Shown: one piece after another, positions 26,535-34,913 of the stretch | How the letters are laid out: each line of letters begins with the position of its first letter | How positions within the stretch are numbered: position 1 is the first letter of the stretch | Source: SZAS-79 sp964599095 | GTDB lineage: Bacteria; Pseudomonadota; Gammaproteobacteria; Burkholderiales; SG8-39 | DNA: 64,000 nt | NCBI GenBank assembly: GCA_964599095.1 | Contig: CAZREB010000006.1 | Span: 186,001-250,000 of the forward strand | Direction of reading: 5' to 3' | The notes under the pieces: model-generated | What the model saw: only the letters and a program-made list of their open reading frames with translations | Databases searched by the model: none | What the model was told of the DNA's origin: nothing | Position numbers and translations under genes: made by a program

Positions 26535-27878
26535 CTAGGCGGCAAGCGCAGCCGGCGCGCCCAGAGTGTTAGCCAAGGCCTCCGAAAATTTCTCGACTAG
26601 CTCGTCGAGCTGCTCTTCCTCGACGATGAAAGGCGGAGCGAATAGCACGTGGTCCCCCTGAACCCCGTCGATTGTGCCGCCCATCGGGTAGCACATCAGG
26701 CCCGCATCGAGCGCTGCCTTCTTGAGGCGCGCGTTGACCTTGCGGCCCGCATCGAAGGGCCGCTTGAGCACGCGGTCCTCCACCAGCTCGATTGCCCGGA
26801 ACAGCCCACGGCCGCGAATCTCGCCGACGTTGGGATGACCGCCAAACGCCGCGTGAAGCTTGCTTTCGAGCAACTCGCCCATCGGATTCACGCGCGCGAG
26901 CAAGCCGTCGTCATGAAGACGCTTTTGCACCGCGAGCGCCCCGGCACAGGCCGCGGCGTGCCCCAGGTAAGTGTGCCCATGCTGAAAAAAGCCGCTGCCG
27001 CCGACAATAGTCTCGTACACCCTTCGCGAAGCAATCACCGCACCGATCGGCTGGTAGCCGGCGCCAAGGCCTTTGGCGATGCAGACCAGATCGGGAACCA
27101 CGTTCTCCTCCTCGAACGTGAACAGCGAACCGCAGCGCCCCATGCCACACATCACCTCGTCGAGGATCAGCAACACGCCATACTTGTCGCACACCTCGCG
27201 CACCCGCCGGAAATAGCCCGGAACCGGCGTTGCGGCGCCGAGCGTGGCCCCGACCACCGTCTCTGCCACGAATGCGATCACCTTGTCGCCGCCAATGCGG
27301 ACGATCTCGGCTTCGAGTTCCTTCGCCAGCCGGACGCCGTATGCGTCATCCGATTCCCCCGCCGACCGGCCGCGATAGGCAAAGCACGGCGAAACGTGGG
27401 AAACGTCAATCAGGAGCGGCTCGAATTGCTTGCGCCGCCACGCGTTGCCACCGACGGCCAGAGCCCCAAGGGTATTGCCGTGATAACTGCCCCGCCGGGC
27501 GATGATCCGCTCCCGCTGCGGTTCGCCTTTCTCGACGAAATACTGGCGTGCCAGCTTGAGCGCGGCCTCCACGGCCTCCGATCCGCCGGAGACGAAGTAC
27601 ACCCTGTCGAAAGACTTTGGCGCGCGACGGATCAATTCGTCAGCCAAAGCCTCCATCGGCTCGTTTGTGAAGAATGAAGTGTGGGCAAACGGCAGCCGGT
27701 CGAGCTGAGCCTTGATCGCCTCGACGACCGCGCGGTCCGTGTGCCCGAGGCATGAGACCGCAGCGCCACCCGACGCATCGAGGTAGCGCTTCCCGTCGAC
27801 GTCGACCAGATAAGCCCCGTCGCCTCGCACCGCAACAGGATAGTCGTTCTTCGGGTTGCGATGGAAGACGTGACTCAT
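26535..27878 (-). CDS. class III pyridoxal-phosphate aminotransferase
   Basis: This omega-amino acid aminotransferase-type enzyme has 447 residues. The PLP site includes the aspartate region LLILDEVMCGMGRCGSLFTF and the Schiff-base lysine in VCIAKGLGAGYQPIGAVIAS. VSGGSEAVEAALKLARQYFV and ARRGSYHGNTLGALAVGGN are further class III hallmarks. It lies 18 bases after pckG and 47 bases before the TAXI binding protein, all on one strand. The context suggests use of an amino-group-bearing organic acid, but the substrate cannot be read from sequence. Confidence 0.92.
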   Translation of the reverse strand: MSHVFHRNPKNDYPVAVRGDGAYLVDVDGKRYLDASGGAAVSCLGHTDRAVVEAIKAQLDRLPFAHTSFFTNEPMEALADELIRRAPKSFDRVYFVSGGSEAVEAALKLARQYFVEKGEPQRERIIARRGSYHGNTLGALAVGGNAWRRKQFEPLLIDVSHVSPCFAYRGRSAGESDDAYGVRLAKELEAEIVRIGGDKVIAFVAETVVGATLGAATPVPGYFRRVREVCDKYGVLLILDEVMCGMGRCGSLFTFEEENVVPDLVCIAKGLGAGYQPIGAVIASRRVYETIVGGSGFFQHGHTYLGHAAACAGALAVQKRLHDDGLLARVNPMGELLESKLHAAFGGHPNVGEIRGRGLFRAIELVEDRVLKRPFDAGRKVNARLKKAALDAGLMCYPMGGTIDGVQGDHVLFAPPFIVEEEQLDELVEKFSEALANTLGAPAALAA

Positions 27879-27896
27879 GCGGCCCTTCGGGTCTCG

Positions 27897-29726
27897 TCAG
27901 GCAGCGAGCTTCTCGTGCAACAGTGTGCGGCGAGCCTCGAGTTCGCGGGGAAGATGGCTGCCGAGTTTGCCCAGCAATTCATCGTGCGAATGCAGTTCCT
28001 CGGCCCACGCGTCGTGCTCCACCTCGCTCAGCTTCGCATACTGGTCCGGCGTAAATCGCTCGAGACCTTTCCATGAAATATCCTCGTACCGCGGCATGAT
28101 GCCCAGCGGAGTGGCGCTGCCCTTGGCACTGCCTTCGCACCGCCCGACGATCCATTGCAGCACGCGCATGTTCTCGCCGAACCCGGGCCAGATGAACTTG
28201 CCGGCCGCGTCGCGCCGGAACCAGTTCACCCGGAAGATCTTCGGCGCCCGGCTCACGGTCTTTCCCACTTTGAGCCAGTGGGCGAAATAGTCCCCCATGT
28301 TGTACCCGCAGAACGCGATCATCGCCATCGGGTCGCGCCGAACCACGCCCACCTTGCCGGTAATTGCCGCGGTCGTCTCGGAACCCAGCGTCGCGGCCAT
28401 GTAGACGCCGTCTTCCCAGCTCGGGGCTTCGACAACCAGGGGCACCGTCGAAGAACGCCGGCCGCCGAAAAGGAATGCCGAAATCGGCACGCCGGCCGGG
28501 TCTTCCCATTTCGGGTCCATGGAGGGGCACTGCGACGCAGGCACCGTGAACCTCGAATTGGCGTGAGCGGCCAAGCGGCCACACGACGGCGTCCATTCGT
28601 TGCCCTGCCAGTCGATCAGCCTGGGCGGCGGGGTTTCGGTCATGCCCTCCCACCACACGTCGCCGTCCGGCGTGAGCGCTACGTTGGTGAAGATGACGTT
28701 GGAGCGCAGCGTCTTCATCGCGTTCGGGTTCGTCTCGTCCGAAGTCCCAGGCGCAACGCCAAAGAATCCGGCTTCCGGGTTGATGGCGTAGAAGCGGCCG
28801 TCCTTGCCCGGCTTGATCCAGGCGATATCCTCACCGACCGTGGTGACCTTCCATCCGGCGTGGCTCTTGGGCGGGATCAGCATCGCGAAGTTGGTCTTGC
28901 CGCACGCCGAAGGGAACGCCGCGGAGACATAGTGCTTTTCGCCGCTGGGCGACTCGACGCCAAGGATCAGCATGTGCTCGGCAAGCCAGCCCTCGTCGCG
29001 CGCCATGATCGAGGCTATGCGCAACGCCAGGCACTTCTTGCCCAGCAACGCATTGCCGCCGTAGCCGGATCCGAACGACCAGATCTCGCGCGTCTCGGGA
29101 AACTGCACGATCCACTTCTCGTCATCGTTGCATGGCCAAGGCACGTCTTTCTGCCCGGGAGCCAGCGGCGCGCCTACCGAATGCACACAGGGAACAAACG
29201 TGCCGTCTTCGCCGAGATGGTCCATTACCGCGCGTCCCATGCGCGTCATCATGCGCATGTTCACGACCACGTAGGCGGAGTCGGAAATCTCCACGCCGAC
29301 CTGCGCGATGTGCGATCCGATCGGGCCCATCGAAAAGGGCATGACGTACATCGTGCGGCCGCGCATGCAGCCGTCAAACAGGCGGTTGAGCGTGGCCCGC
29401 ATTTCCGTCGGGTCCACCCAGTTGTTGGTAGGTCCGGCGTCATCCTTCTTCGCACTGCAAATGAACGTACGGTCTTCCATGCGCGCGACGTCCGTCGGGT
29501 GCGAGCGAGCAAGATAGCTGTTCGGGCGCAGCTTTTCGCTCAGCTTGAGGAAAGTGCCGGCGCTGACAAGCTCGGCGCACAGGCGCTCGTTTTCCTCTTC
29601 CGAACCGTCGCACCACACCACACGCTCGGGCTTCGTGAGCCGGGCGACCTCGGCCACCCATTCGCGCAGGCGGCGGTGACGCACGTAGGGCGGTGCTTTC
29701 GAAAGGTCGGTGATCTGCTGATCCAT
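27897..29726 (-). CDS. pckG: phosphoenolpyruvate carboxykinase (GTP)
   Basis: This cytosolic enzyme of 609 residues interconverts oxaloacetate and PEP with GTP/GDP. The GTP-class kinase motif with its reactive cysteine is FPSACGKTNFAMLIP. Other family segments are SYLARSHPTDVARMEDRTFI near the N-terminus and PEAGFFGVAPGTSDETNPNA; the guanine-binding region near the C-terminus includes MGDYFAHWLKVGKTV. The length agrees with bacterial GTP-type enzymes and differs from the ATP type. It feeds gluconeogenesis from organic acids, consistent with the acid-uptake genes that follow. Its leader has a hairpin, and an 18-bp palindrome lies further upstream. Confidence 0.96.
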   Translation of the reverse strand: MDQQITDLSKAPPYVRHRRLREWVAEVARLTKPERVVWCDGSEEENERLCAELVSAGTFLKLSEKLRPNSYLARSHPTDVARMEDRTFICSAKKDDAGPTNNWVDPTEMRATLNRLFDGCMRGRTMYVMPFSMGPIGSHIAQVGVEISDSAYVVVNMRMMTRMGRAVMDHLGEDGTFVPCVHSVGAPLAPGQKDVPWPCNDDEKWIVQFPETREIWSFGSGYGGNALLGKKCLALRIASIMARDEGWLAEHMLILGVESPSGEKHYVSAAFPSACGKTNFAMLIPPKSHAGWKVTTVGEDIAWIKPGKDGRFYAINPEAGFFGVAPGTSDETNPNAMKTLRSNVIFTNVALTPDGDVWWEGMTETPPPRLIDWQGNEWTPSCGRLAAHANSRFTVPASQCPSMDPKWEDPAGVPISAFLFGGRRSSTVPLVVEAPSWEDGVYMAATLGSETTAAITGKVGVVRRDPMAMIAFCGYNMGDYFAHWLKVGKTVSRAPKIFRVNWFRRDAAGKFIWPGFGENMRVLQWIVGRCEGSAKGSATPLGIMPRYEDISWKGLERFTPDQYAKLSEVEHDAWAEELHSHDELLGKLGSHLPRELEARRTLLHEKLAA

Positions 29727-29744
29727 CAGGTGCGCTCCAAAATG

Positions 29745-29770
29745 AAAACGGCCCTGGGCTGGCCGGGCCG
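29745..29770 (-). terminator. hairpin with U-rich tail in the pckG leader
   Basis: On the minus strand, CGGCCC (29765-29770) pairs with GGGCCG (29749-29754) across a 10-base loop and is followed by UUUUCAUUUU. It begins 131 bases after the AbrB-like gene's stop and ends about 20 bases before pckG. It may end the mnmE-AbrB transcript or act as an attenuator for pckG; the sequence alone does not decide. Confidence 0.5.
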
Positions 29771-29853
29771 ATATAGTTTTTGATCTCTGATCCGTTTAAT
29801 TGTAGCAGCGAGGGTAATCCCGGGGCTAGCCGAGCCTCCGTCCGGCGCGCATC

Positions 29854-29871
29854 CAATGCTGCGCAGCATTG
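29854..29871. promoter_or_regulatory. 18-bp perfect palindrome upstream of pckG (possible operator)
   Basis: CAATGCTGCGCAGCATTG reads the same on both strands. It lies between the AbrB-like gene stop (29901) and pckG, about 50 bases before a TACAAT motif (minus strand, near 29800) that could be a -10 box. Size and symmetry suit a dimeric regulator's site. No matching regulator gene is nearby. Confidence 0.4.
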
Positions 29872-29900
29872 CTTTGCCGATGCTTGCAAGTCATTGTTCG

Positions 29901-30938
29901 TTAAAGCCTTCTGTAGCCCTGCATGACCGCACGGGCCAACCTGAACATCGGCCCGGTTCCGGTCACTAGTACGATTACGCGGGTTACGTGGGCAGCGGTG
30001 ACCAGGGGCACGCCCAGTTGGAGCACCTTGGCGGTGATGCACATCTCGGCAATTCCGCCGGGGGCCGTGGCCAGCATGACGCTCGGCTTGGGCAGCCCAT
30101 ATGCCCACGCCAACAAAGCACCAAGCGCCGCGGCCAGACCAAGCGCAACGATGATGCTTGCGGCCGTGGCCGCAACGAACTGCGGGATCCGGTCGAGAAA
30201 ACTGCGCTCGAAGCGGCCGCCGAGCGCGCATCCGATCAACAACTGGCCGAAGTTGGACAATATCGCCGGCATGGCCGACAACCTGACCTCGCTTACGGTG
30301 AGCGCAATGACACTGAATAGCGCACCCAGCATGAACGCATTCGGTGCGCGCGCAATGGCCAGCACTCCGGCTCCTGCGGACGCGATCGAGAGGAGGATTG
30401 CCAACCCCGCCCAGTCGAGGGTCGAAGTCGCCGGGCTGTAGTTGTCGGTGCCATGCACGCCCGAATAAGTCAGAACGAAAGGCACCAGAATCACCACCGA
30501 CAGGATCCGCATCGACTGGGCGATCGCCACACGGTCGACGCGCGCATCGTACCTTTCGGCAAGCACGGCCATTTCTGCCGCGCCGCCCGGTACACTGGCA
30601 AAGAAGGCGGTCGTTCCGTCGGTGTCGGTCACGCTGCTGAGAAACCAAGCACAAGCACATGCGATTACGACGGCGAGCAGCGCGGCGAGCAGCAGCAGGT
30701 GCCAATACGACAGCACCTGCTGCGCCACGGCGGGCGTGAAGTACAGGCCGAGCGTCGTGCCGATGATGACCTGCCCGACGGGGCGGGCCCCGAGCGGGGC
30801 TCGCAGGCGCGCGCCGCGAAAATTGAGGGCCGCCATGGTCAGAAGCGGACCGATCATCCAGGGCAGCGGGGTCTTCAGCCAGGAGAACAGCACACCGGCC
30901 GCCACGCAAAGCGCCAGGCTGAGCAGCGGGTTCAACAT
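29901..30938 (-). CDS. AbrB-type (duplicated) membrane protein
   Basis: This polytopic inner-membrane protein of 345 residues belongs to the AbrB duplication family, sometimes labelled ammonia monooxygenase-like, and its function is unsettled. It is hydrophobic throughout with about ten helices in two related halves. Each half shows a PGG(A/I)AEM motif: SVPGGAAEMAVLAERYDARV in the first and TAPGGIAEMCITAKVLQLGV in the second. The ATG at 30938 gives MLNPLLSLALCVAAGV; an in-frame TTG at 30959 directly abuts the mnmE stop and is an alternative. It probably shares a transcript with mnmE. Confidence 0.85.
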   Translation of the reverse strand: MLNPLLSLALCVAAGVLFSWLKTPLPWMIGPLLTMAALNFRGARLRAPLGARPVGQVIIGTTLGLYFTPAVAQQVLSYWHLLLLAALLAVVIACACAWFLSSVTDTDGTTAFFASVPGGAAEMAVLAERYDARVDRVAIAQSMRILSVVILVPFVLTYSGVHGTDNYSPATSTLDWAGLAILLSIASAGAGVLAIARAPNAFMLGALFSVIALTVSEVRLSAMPAILSNFGQLLIGCALGGRFERSFLDRIPQFVAATAASIIVALGLAAALGALLAWAYGLPKPSVMLATAPGGIAEMCITAKVLQLGVPLVTAAHVTRVIVLVTGTGPMFRLARAVMQGYRRL

Positions 30939-30959
30939 CGTGTCGCGCGCTGCCTTCAA

Positions 30960-32309
30960 TTACTTGCCGATGCAGAACCTTGCGAAGATCTCCCCGAGCA
31001 GGTCGTCGGCGCTGACCTCACCGGTGATGCTGGAAAGCGCCTGCTGCGCGAGTCTCAACTCTTCGGCTAGGAACTCCCACTGAGCGTCCCGGACCGCGGC
31101 CATTTTCAGAAGCTCGCTCGCTTGCGCCAGCGCACGCAAGTGCCGCTCGCGCGCCACAAAAGGTGATTCACCGGATTCCTCCCACCCGGCTGCTTCGAGG
31201 AGCGCGGCTCGCAACGAGTCGAGGCCCGCTCCCGTCTTTGCCGAAATGAAGACTTCGTCCGGGTGACCGGAACGAGTACCCGGCGCGAGGCCGGCCAGGT
31301 CGATCTTGTTCCAGACCAGAATTCGCTTCGTGCCCTCCGAAAAACGATCAAGGATTGCCTGATCTTCCGGCGTCAGCCCGCTGGTTGCTTCGACCATCAT
31401 CGCGACGAGGTCGGCGCGCCCCAGTTCCTGCCAGGTTCGCTCGATCCCGATGCGCTCGACTTCGTCGGTGGCGTCGCGGAGCCCCGCCGTATCGACGATG
31501 TTGAGCGGCACACCTTCGATCGAGATCGTGTCGCGCACTGTATCCCGCGTCGTGCCGGGCACTGCAGTAACGATCGCGCGCTCCTCACCCGCCAGGCTAT
31601 TCAGCAGGCTGGATTTCCCGACATTGGGGCGACCGGCAAGCACCACGTTGATCCCGGAGCGCAGGAGGCTGCCCTGCCTGCTGCTCCTGAAAATACCCTC
31701 CAGTGCCTGCCTGATCTCCGCCAGCCGTTGCCGCATGTCTTCGCGGTGCAGGTCATCGACCTCTTCCTCCGGAAAATCGAGCATCGCCTCGATCAGCACC
31801 CGCAGGTCGATCAATTGCCGGACGAGTCCGTCGATGGCAACTGAGAACTCTCCGCGCAACGAGCGAAGCGCGCCTCTCGCCGCTTCGGCAGTCGCCGCTT
31901 CGATCAGATCGGCAACCGCCTCGGCCTGGGCAAGGTCGAGTTTGCCGTTGAGGAATGCCCTGCGTGTGAATTCGCCGGGCTCGGCCAGGCGAGCGCCGGC
32001 ATCCACGCAAGCCGAAAGGACAGCCCCCAAGGCTGCAGGGCTGCCGTGACCCTGGAGTTCGAGAACGTCTTCGCCGGTGTACGACGCCGGACCCGGAAAA
32101 TAGATCGCGATGCCCGACTCGATCGGGGCACCGTGCGAATCGCGCATCGCCACCAGCGTGGCATGGCGCGCTGCCGGCAACGCGCCGAGCAGCGCGCGGG
32201 CGACGGCCGCAACGCCCGGCCCGGATATCCGCACGACCCCTATGCCGCCTCGGCCGGCCGGCGTGGCGATCGCGGCAATCGTGTCGCGGGCAGGTTCAGC
32301 GCTTTCCAT
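30960..32309 (-). CDS. mnmE: tRNA modification GTPase MnmE (TrmE)
   Basis: This GTPase of 449 residues forms the MnmEG complex that modifies wobble uridines. The N-terminal tetrahydrofolate-binding domain starts DTIAAIATPAGRGGIGVVRI. The inserted G domain has GRPNVGKSSLLNSLAG (G1), VPGTTRDTVRD (G2), DTAGLRD (G3) and NKID (G4). The C-terminus ends in FCIGK, the invariant C-x-G-K with the catalytic cysteine. It is 13 bases before the yidC end (overlapping frames), in the rpmH-rnpA-yidD-yidC-mnmE order. Confidence 0.97.
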   Translation of the reverse strand: MESAEPARDTIAAIATPAGRGGIGVVRISGPGVAAVARALLGALPAARHATLVAMRDSHGAPIESGIAIYFPGPASYTGEDVLELQGHGSPAALGAVLSACVDAGARLAEPGEFTRRAFLNGKLDLAQAEAVADLIEAATAEAARGALRSLRGEFSVAIDGLVRQLIDLRVLIEAMLDFPEEEVDDLHREDMRQRLAEIRQALEGIFRSSRQGSLLRSGINVVLAGRPNVGKSSLLNSLAGEERAIVTAVPGTTRDTVRDTISIEGVPLNIVDTAGLRDATDEVERIGIERTWQELGRADLVAMMVEATSGLTPEDQAILDRFSEGTKRILVWNKIDLAGLAPGTRSGHPDEVFISAKTGAGLDSLRAALLEAAGWEESGESPFVARERHLRALAQASELLKMAAVRDAQWEFLAEELRLAQQALSSITGEVSADDLLGEIFARFCIGK

Positions 32310-33966
32310 GGGCAGGTTTGTCGCGCTCGAACATGCGCTGGATCTGCCATTGCTGTGCTATCGAAAGGATGTTGTTGACGAGCCAATAGAGCACCAGGCC
32401 CGCGGGAAAGAAGAAGAAGAAGATGCTGAACACGAACGGCATGAACATCATGACCTTGGCCTGCACCGGGTCGGGCGGCACCGGATTCAGCTTGGTCTGC
32501 ACCACCATCGTGATGGTCATCAGGATCGGCAGCACGTAGTACGGGTCGAGTGCGGAAAGATCGTGGATCCAGAGAATGAACGGGGCGTGCCGAAGTTCGA
32601 TCGCGGCAAGCAGCACCCAATAGAGCGCGATGAAGACCGGAATCTGGACAAGGATGGGAAAGCACCCGCCGAGCGGATTGATCTTCTCGGTCTTGTACAA
32701 CTCCATCATCGCCTGGTTCTGGCGGGCGCGGTCGTTGGCGTACATCTCCCGGATCTTCGTAAGCCGCGGCGTGACCAGCTTCATCTTGGCCATCGACTTG
32801 TAGCTCGCGGCAGAAAGCGGAAAGAAGACAACCTTCAGCGAGACGGTCAGCAGGATAATCGCCACCCCCCAGTTGCCGGCCAGGCTGTGGTATTTCTCGA
32901 GCAGCCAGAACAGCGGCCACGCGATGATCGTCAGCCAGCCATAGTCGACGACGAGGTCGAATCCGGGAGCGACCTCCTTCAGCCGGGTTTGCTCTTGCGG
33001 TCCGGCGTAAAGCGGCGCGACGACCTTCGCGGTCGCGCCCGGAGCAATCGCCGCCACGGGCAACACGACCCTCGCGCTGTAGACGCCGTCGGGTCGCTTC
33101 TCGATTACGTAGTCGCGCGGCCCGGCCGCCGTCGGGACCCAGGCGGACACGAAGTAGTGCTGGACAAATGCGAGCCAGCCGTCCGTGGCTTGCTTTGCGT
33201 GATCCACCTTGCCCTTGTCGATGTCCGAGTACTGGATCTTCTGGAACTTGTGTTCGGTGGTGTATTCGGCAAATCCATTGAAGCTTTGGGCACCAAAGGA
33301 CTGGGCCAGCGAACTGCCACCCGCCGGCTGCTTGCCGTTGTGGGTGAGCTGGAAATAGGCATGCGGGGCCACCGCCGTACTTCCGCCGTTGCGTATCTCC
33401 AGCGCAACGTCGACGATGTAACTATCACGCTTGAACTTGTAGACCTTCTCGACCGAAAGGCCATCCCTGCCATCGGCGGCAAGCCGCAACTCGAACGAGT
33501 CCTTGCCTTCGGCCAGGGACCGGTCGCCGGGCAGCGCACGCCAGAGCGTGCGATGGTTCGGCCCGCCGTCGCCGGTCAATCCGCTTTGGGCAAAGTATTG
33601 GTGTTCCGGCCCGAGCAGGACCAGGTTCTTGGTCTGGTCATCGGTTTCCTTGTGCTTCAGGAGCTCGAGCCTCACGATGCTGCCGCCGAGCGTATCGACA
33701 TCCACGATCAGGAGGTCGGTTCGAACCTGCACGATTTCGCCTTTGACAGCGGCCGGTGTCGGCGCGACCGCGACCGTGGCGGCAGGCGGCGCCACTGTCG
33801 CCGGCGTCGGGACAACCCCACCCGGCACCGACTTGACGACGCCTGGTTGCTGCGCGCTTGCTGCAACCGGTGCGGGCTTGGGCCTCTGCTCCTTTTCCCA
33901 CTCGGTCCAGATCAAGAGCAGCGAGAAGCTGAAGACGAAGAACAGGATCAGTCTTTGGGTATCCAT
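32296..33966 (-). CDS. yidC: membrane protein insertase YidC
   Basis: This insertase of 556 residues works alone or with SecYEG at the inner membrane. The start at 33966 gives MDTQRLILFFVFSFSLLLIW, the usual N-terminal anchor, followed by a proline/alanine-rich linker and the large periplasmic domain typical of Gram-negative YidC (about residues 60-340). The conserved core includes GNWGVAIILLTVSLKVVFFP and KINPLGGCFPILVQIPVFIA, and ends in a basic tail. Its 3' end overlaps the mnmE start by 14 bases, and it lies five bases after yidD. An upstream in-frame ATG at 34020 lies inside yidD. Confidence 0.97.
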   Translation of the reverse strand: MDTQRLILFFVFSFSLLLIWTEWEKEQRPKPAPVAASAQQPGVVKSVPGGVVPTPATVAPPAATVAVAPTPAAVKGEIVQVRTDLLIVDVDTLGGSIVRLELLKHKETDDQTKNLVLLGPEHQYFAQSGLTGDGGPNHRTLWRALPGDRSLAEGKDSFELRLAADGRDGLSVEKVYKFKRDSYIVDVALEIRNGGSTAVAPHAYFQLTHNGKQPAGGSSLAQSFGAQSFNGFAEYTTEHKFQKIQYSDIDKGKVDHAKQATDGWLAFVQHYFVSAWVPTAAGPRDYVIEKRPDGVYSARVVLPVAAIAPGATAKVVAPLYAGPQEQTRLKEVAPGFDLVVDYGWLTIIAWPLFWLLEKYHSLAGNWGVAIILLTVSLKVVFFPLSAASYKSMAKMKLVTPRLTKIREMYANDRARQNQAMMELYKTEKINPLGGCFPILVQIPVFIALYWVLLAAIELRHAPFILWIHDLSALDPYYVLPILMTITMVVQTKLNPVPPDPVQAKVMMFMPFVFSIFFFFFPAGLVLYWLVNNILSIAQQWQIQRMFERDKPAHGKR

Positions 33967-33971
33967 GGCTT

Positions 33972-34196
33972 TCAAGGTTCGTGGCGACCGGGTACCGGGT
34001 CGTAGCCGCCTGCATGCCACGGATGACAGCAGGCGATACGTTTCGCGGCGAGCATCGAGCCGCGAAGTGCCCCATGGCAGCGGATCGCCTCGTCGGCGTA
34101 TTCGGAACAGGTCGGGTAGAAACGGCAGCGCGGCCCGAGCATTGGGCTCAGGAAATAGCGGTATCCGCGGATCAGTGTGCGCAGGATGGTTTTCAA
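33972..34196 (-). CDS. yidD: membrane protein insertion efficiency factor YidD
   Basis: This small inner-membrane-associated protein of 74 residues supports YidC-dependent insertion. The conserved core RYFLSPMLGPRCRFYPTCSE and the C-terminal CCHPWHAGGYDPVPG with its cysteines match YidD fully. I chose the TTG at 34196 (LKTILRTLIRGYRYF), which gives the family N-terminus; it lies 10 bases after the rnpA stop and has GAAGG upstream. A longer frame to 34250 sits inside rnpA. Confidence 0.9.
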   Translation of the reverse strand: MKTILRTLIRGYRYFLSPMLGPRCRFYPTCSEYADEAIRCHGALRGSMLAAKRIACCHPWHAGGYDPVPGRHEP

Positions 34197-34206
34197 GAAG
34201 AAGCCT

Positions 34207-34563
34207 TCATTTCGCCAGCGTTTCGAGGCTCGCGCGCAGTCGACCGACATCCAATGCCGAGGCGCTCAGGCTGTATGGAGGCCGGACGAGGACATCAATC
34301 GGACCCAAAGCCTCCTGGGCCTGGCGAAAAGCCTCACGGATGCATCGCTTGATGCGGTTGCGGTCCGTGGCCAGGGCGGCGTGCTTGCGCGAGATCAGGA
34401 TACCCAGCCTGGACGGACCCTCCGGACGCGCGGCAAAAAAGAAGGTGAACCCATTCATGCTTCGGCGGCTGCCGCCACGCATCAGCGCCTCGAACTCCGC
34501 GCTCGTGCAAATGCGTTTGTCCCTGCCGAACCCTGCCCTGCGCGTTGCGCCGGCTCCCGGCAC
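34207..34563 (-). CDS. rnpA: ribonuclease P protein component
   Basis: This is the small basic protein subunit of RNase P (about 118 residues), which helps the catalytic RNA process tRNA 5' ends. The RNR signature region reads RLGILISRKHAALATDRNRI followed by KRCIREAFRQ, and the N-terminal part has KRICTSAEFEALMRGG. Identity is clear from motif and position after rpmH. The start is uncertain: GTG at 34563, 22 bases after the rpmH stop, gives the usual length; a frame to 34617 would overlap rpmH. Confidence 0.9.
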   Translation of the reverse strand: MPGAGATRRAGFGRDKRICTSAEFEALMRGGSRRSMNGFTFFFAARPEGPSRLGILISRKHAALATDRNRIKRCIREAFRQAQEALGPIDVLVRPPYSLSASALDVGRLRASLETLAK

Positions 34564-34585
34564 TCGGAGAAGGCTGTTCCCGGCG

Positions 34586-34720
34586 TCAGGCGGCCAGGCG
34601 CGCGCGACCGCGCGCACGGCGGGCGTTGATCACGGCACGGCCACCGGGCGTCTTCATGCGCGCACGAAAACCATGGGTTCGCGTACGGCGCGTTTTTGAG
34701 GGTTGATAGGTTCGCTTCAT
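34586..34720 (-). CDS. rpmH: 50S ribosomal protein L34
   Basis: This 44-residue, very basic ribosomal protein begins MKRTYQPSKTRRTRTHGFRA and continues RMKTPGGRAVINARRARGRA, both nearly invariant in bacteria. It is the first gene of the leftward rpmH-rnpA-yidD-yidC unit and has a strong sigma-70 promoter 28-56 bases upstream. Confidence 0.98.
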   Translation of the reverse strand: MKRTYQPSKTRRTRTHGFRARMKTPGGRAVINARRARGRARLAA

Positions 34721-34747
34721 GACTGCCTCGGGCGCAAAAAGGCGCGT

Positions 34748-34776
34748 ATTACACGCTGTAGCTAACCCCTTGTCAA
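34748..34776 (-). promoter_or_regulatory. strong sigma-70 promoter of rpmH
   Basis: On the minus strand, a perfect -35 box TTGACA (34771-34776) and a -10 box TGTAAT (34748-34753) are exactly 17 bases apart. Transcription would begin near 34741, about 20 bases before the rpmH ATG. The promoter drives the leftward arm. Confidence 0.8.
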
Positions 34777-34801
34777 CTTTCCGGGATTTTTGTTCCGGGC
34801 C

Positions 34802-34832
34802 TGTGGATAACTCATCCCGGAAAGGGTAGAAT
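34802..34832 (+). promoter_or_regulatory. DnaA box overlapping a putative dnaA promoter
   Basis: TGTGGATAA at 34802-34810 is the exact complement of the consensus DnaA box TTATCCACA. A -10-like TAGAAT lies at 34827-34832, which puts the -35 position (TGGATA, 34804-34809) inside the box. This arrangement would let DnaA repress its own gene. The promoter part is inference; the box is exact. Confidence 0.65.
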
Positions 34833-34913
34833 CCACCTCACTTAAGGTGGCCGGTTTGCGGTGGCTGAAGACCGCTCCGAAATGCACCGCAGACACGCCG
34901 AAAAAGCACATTG

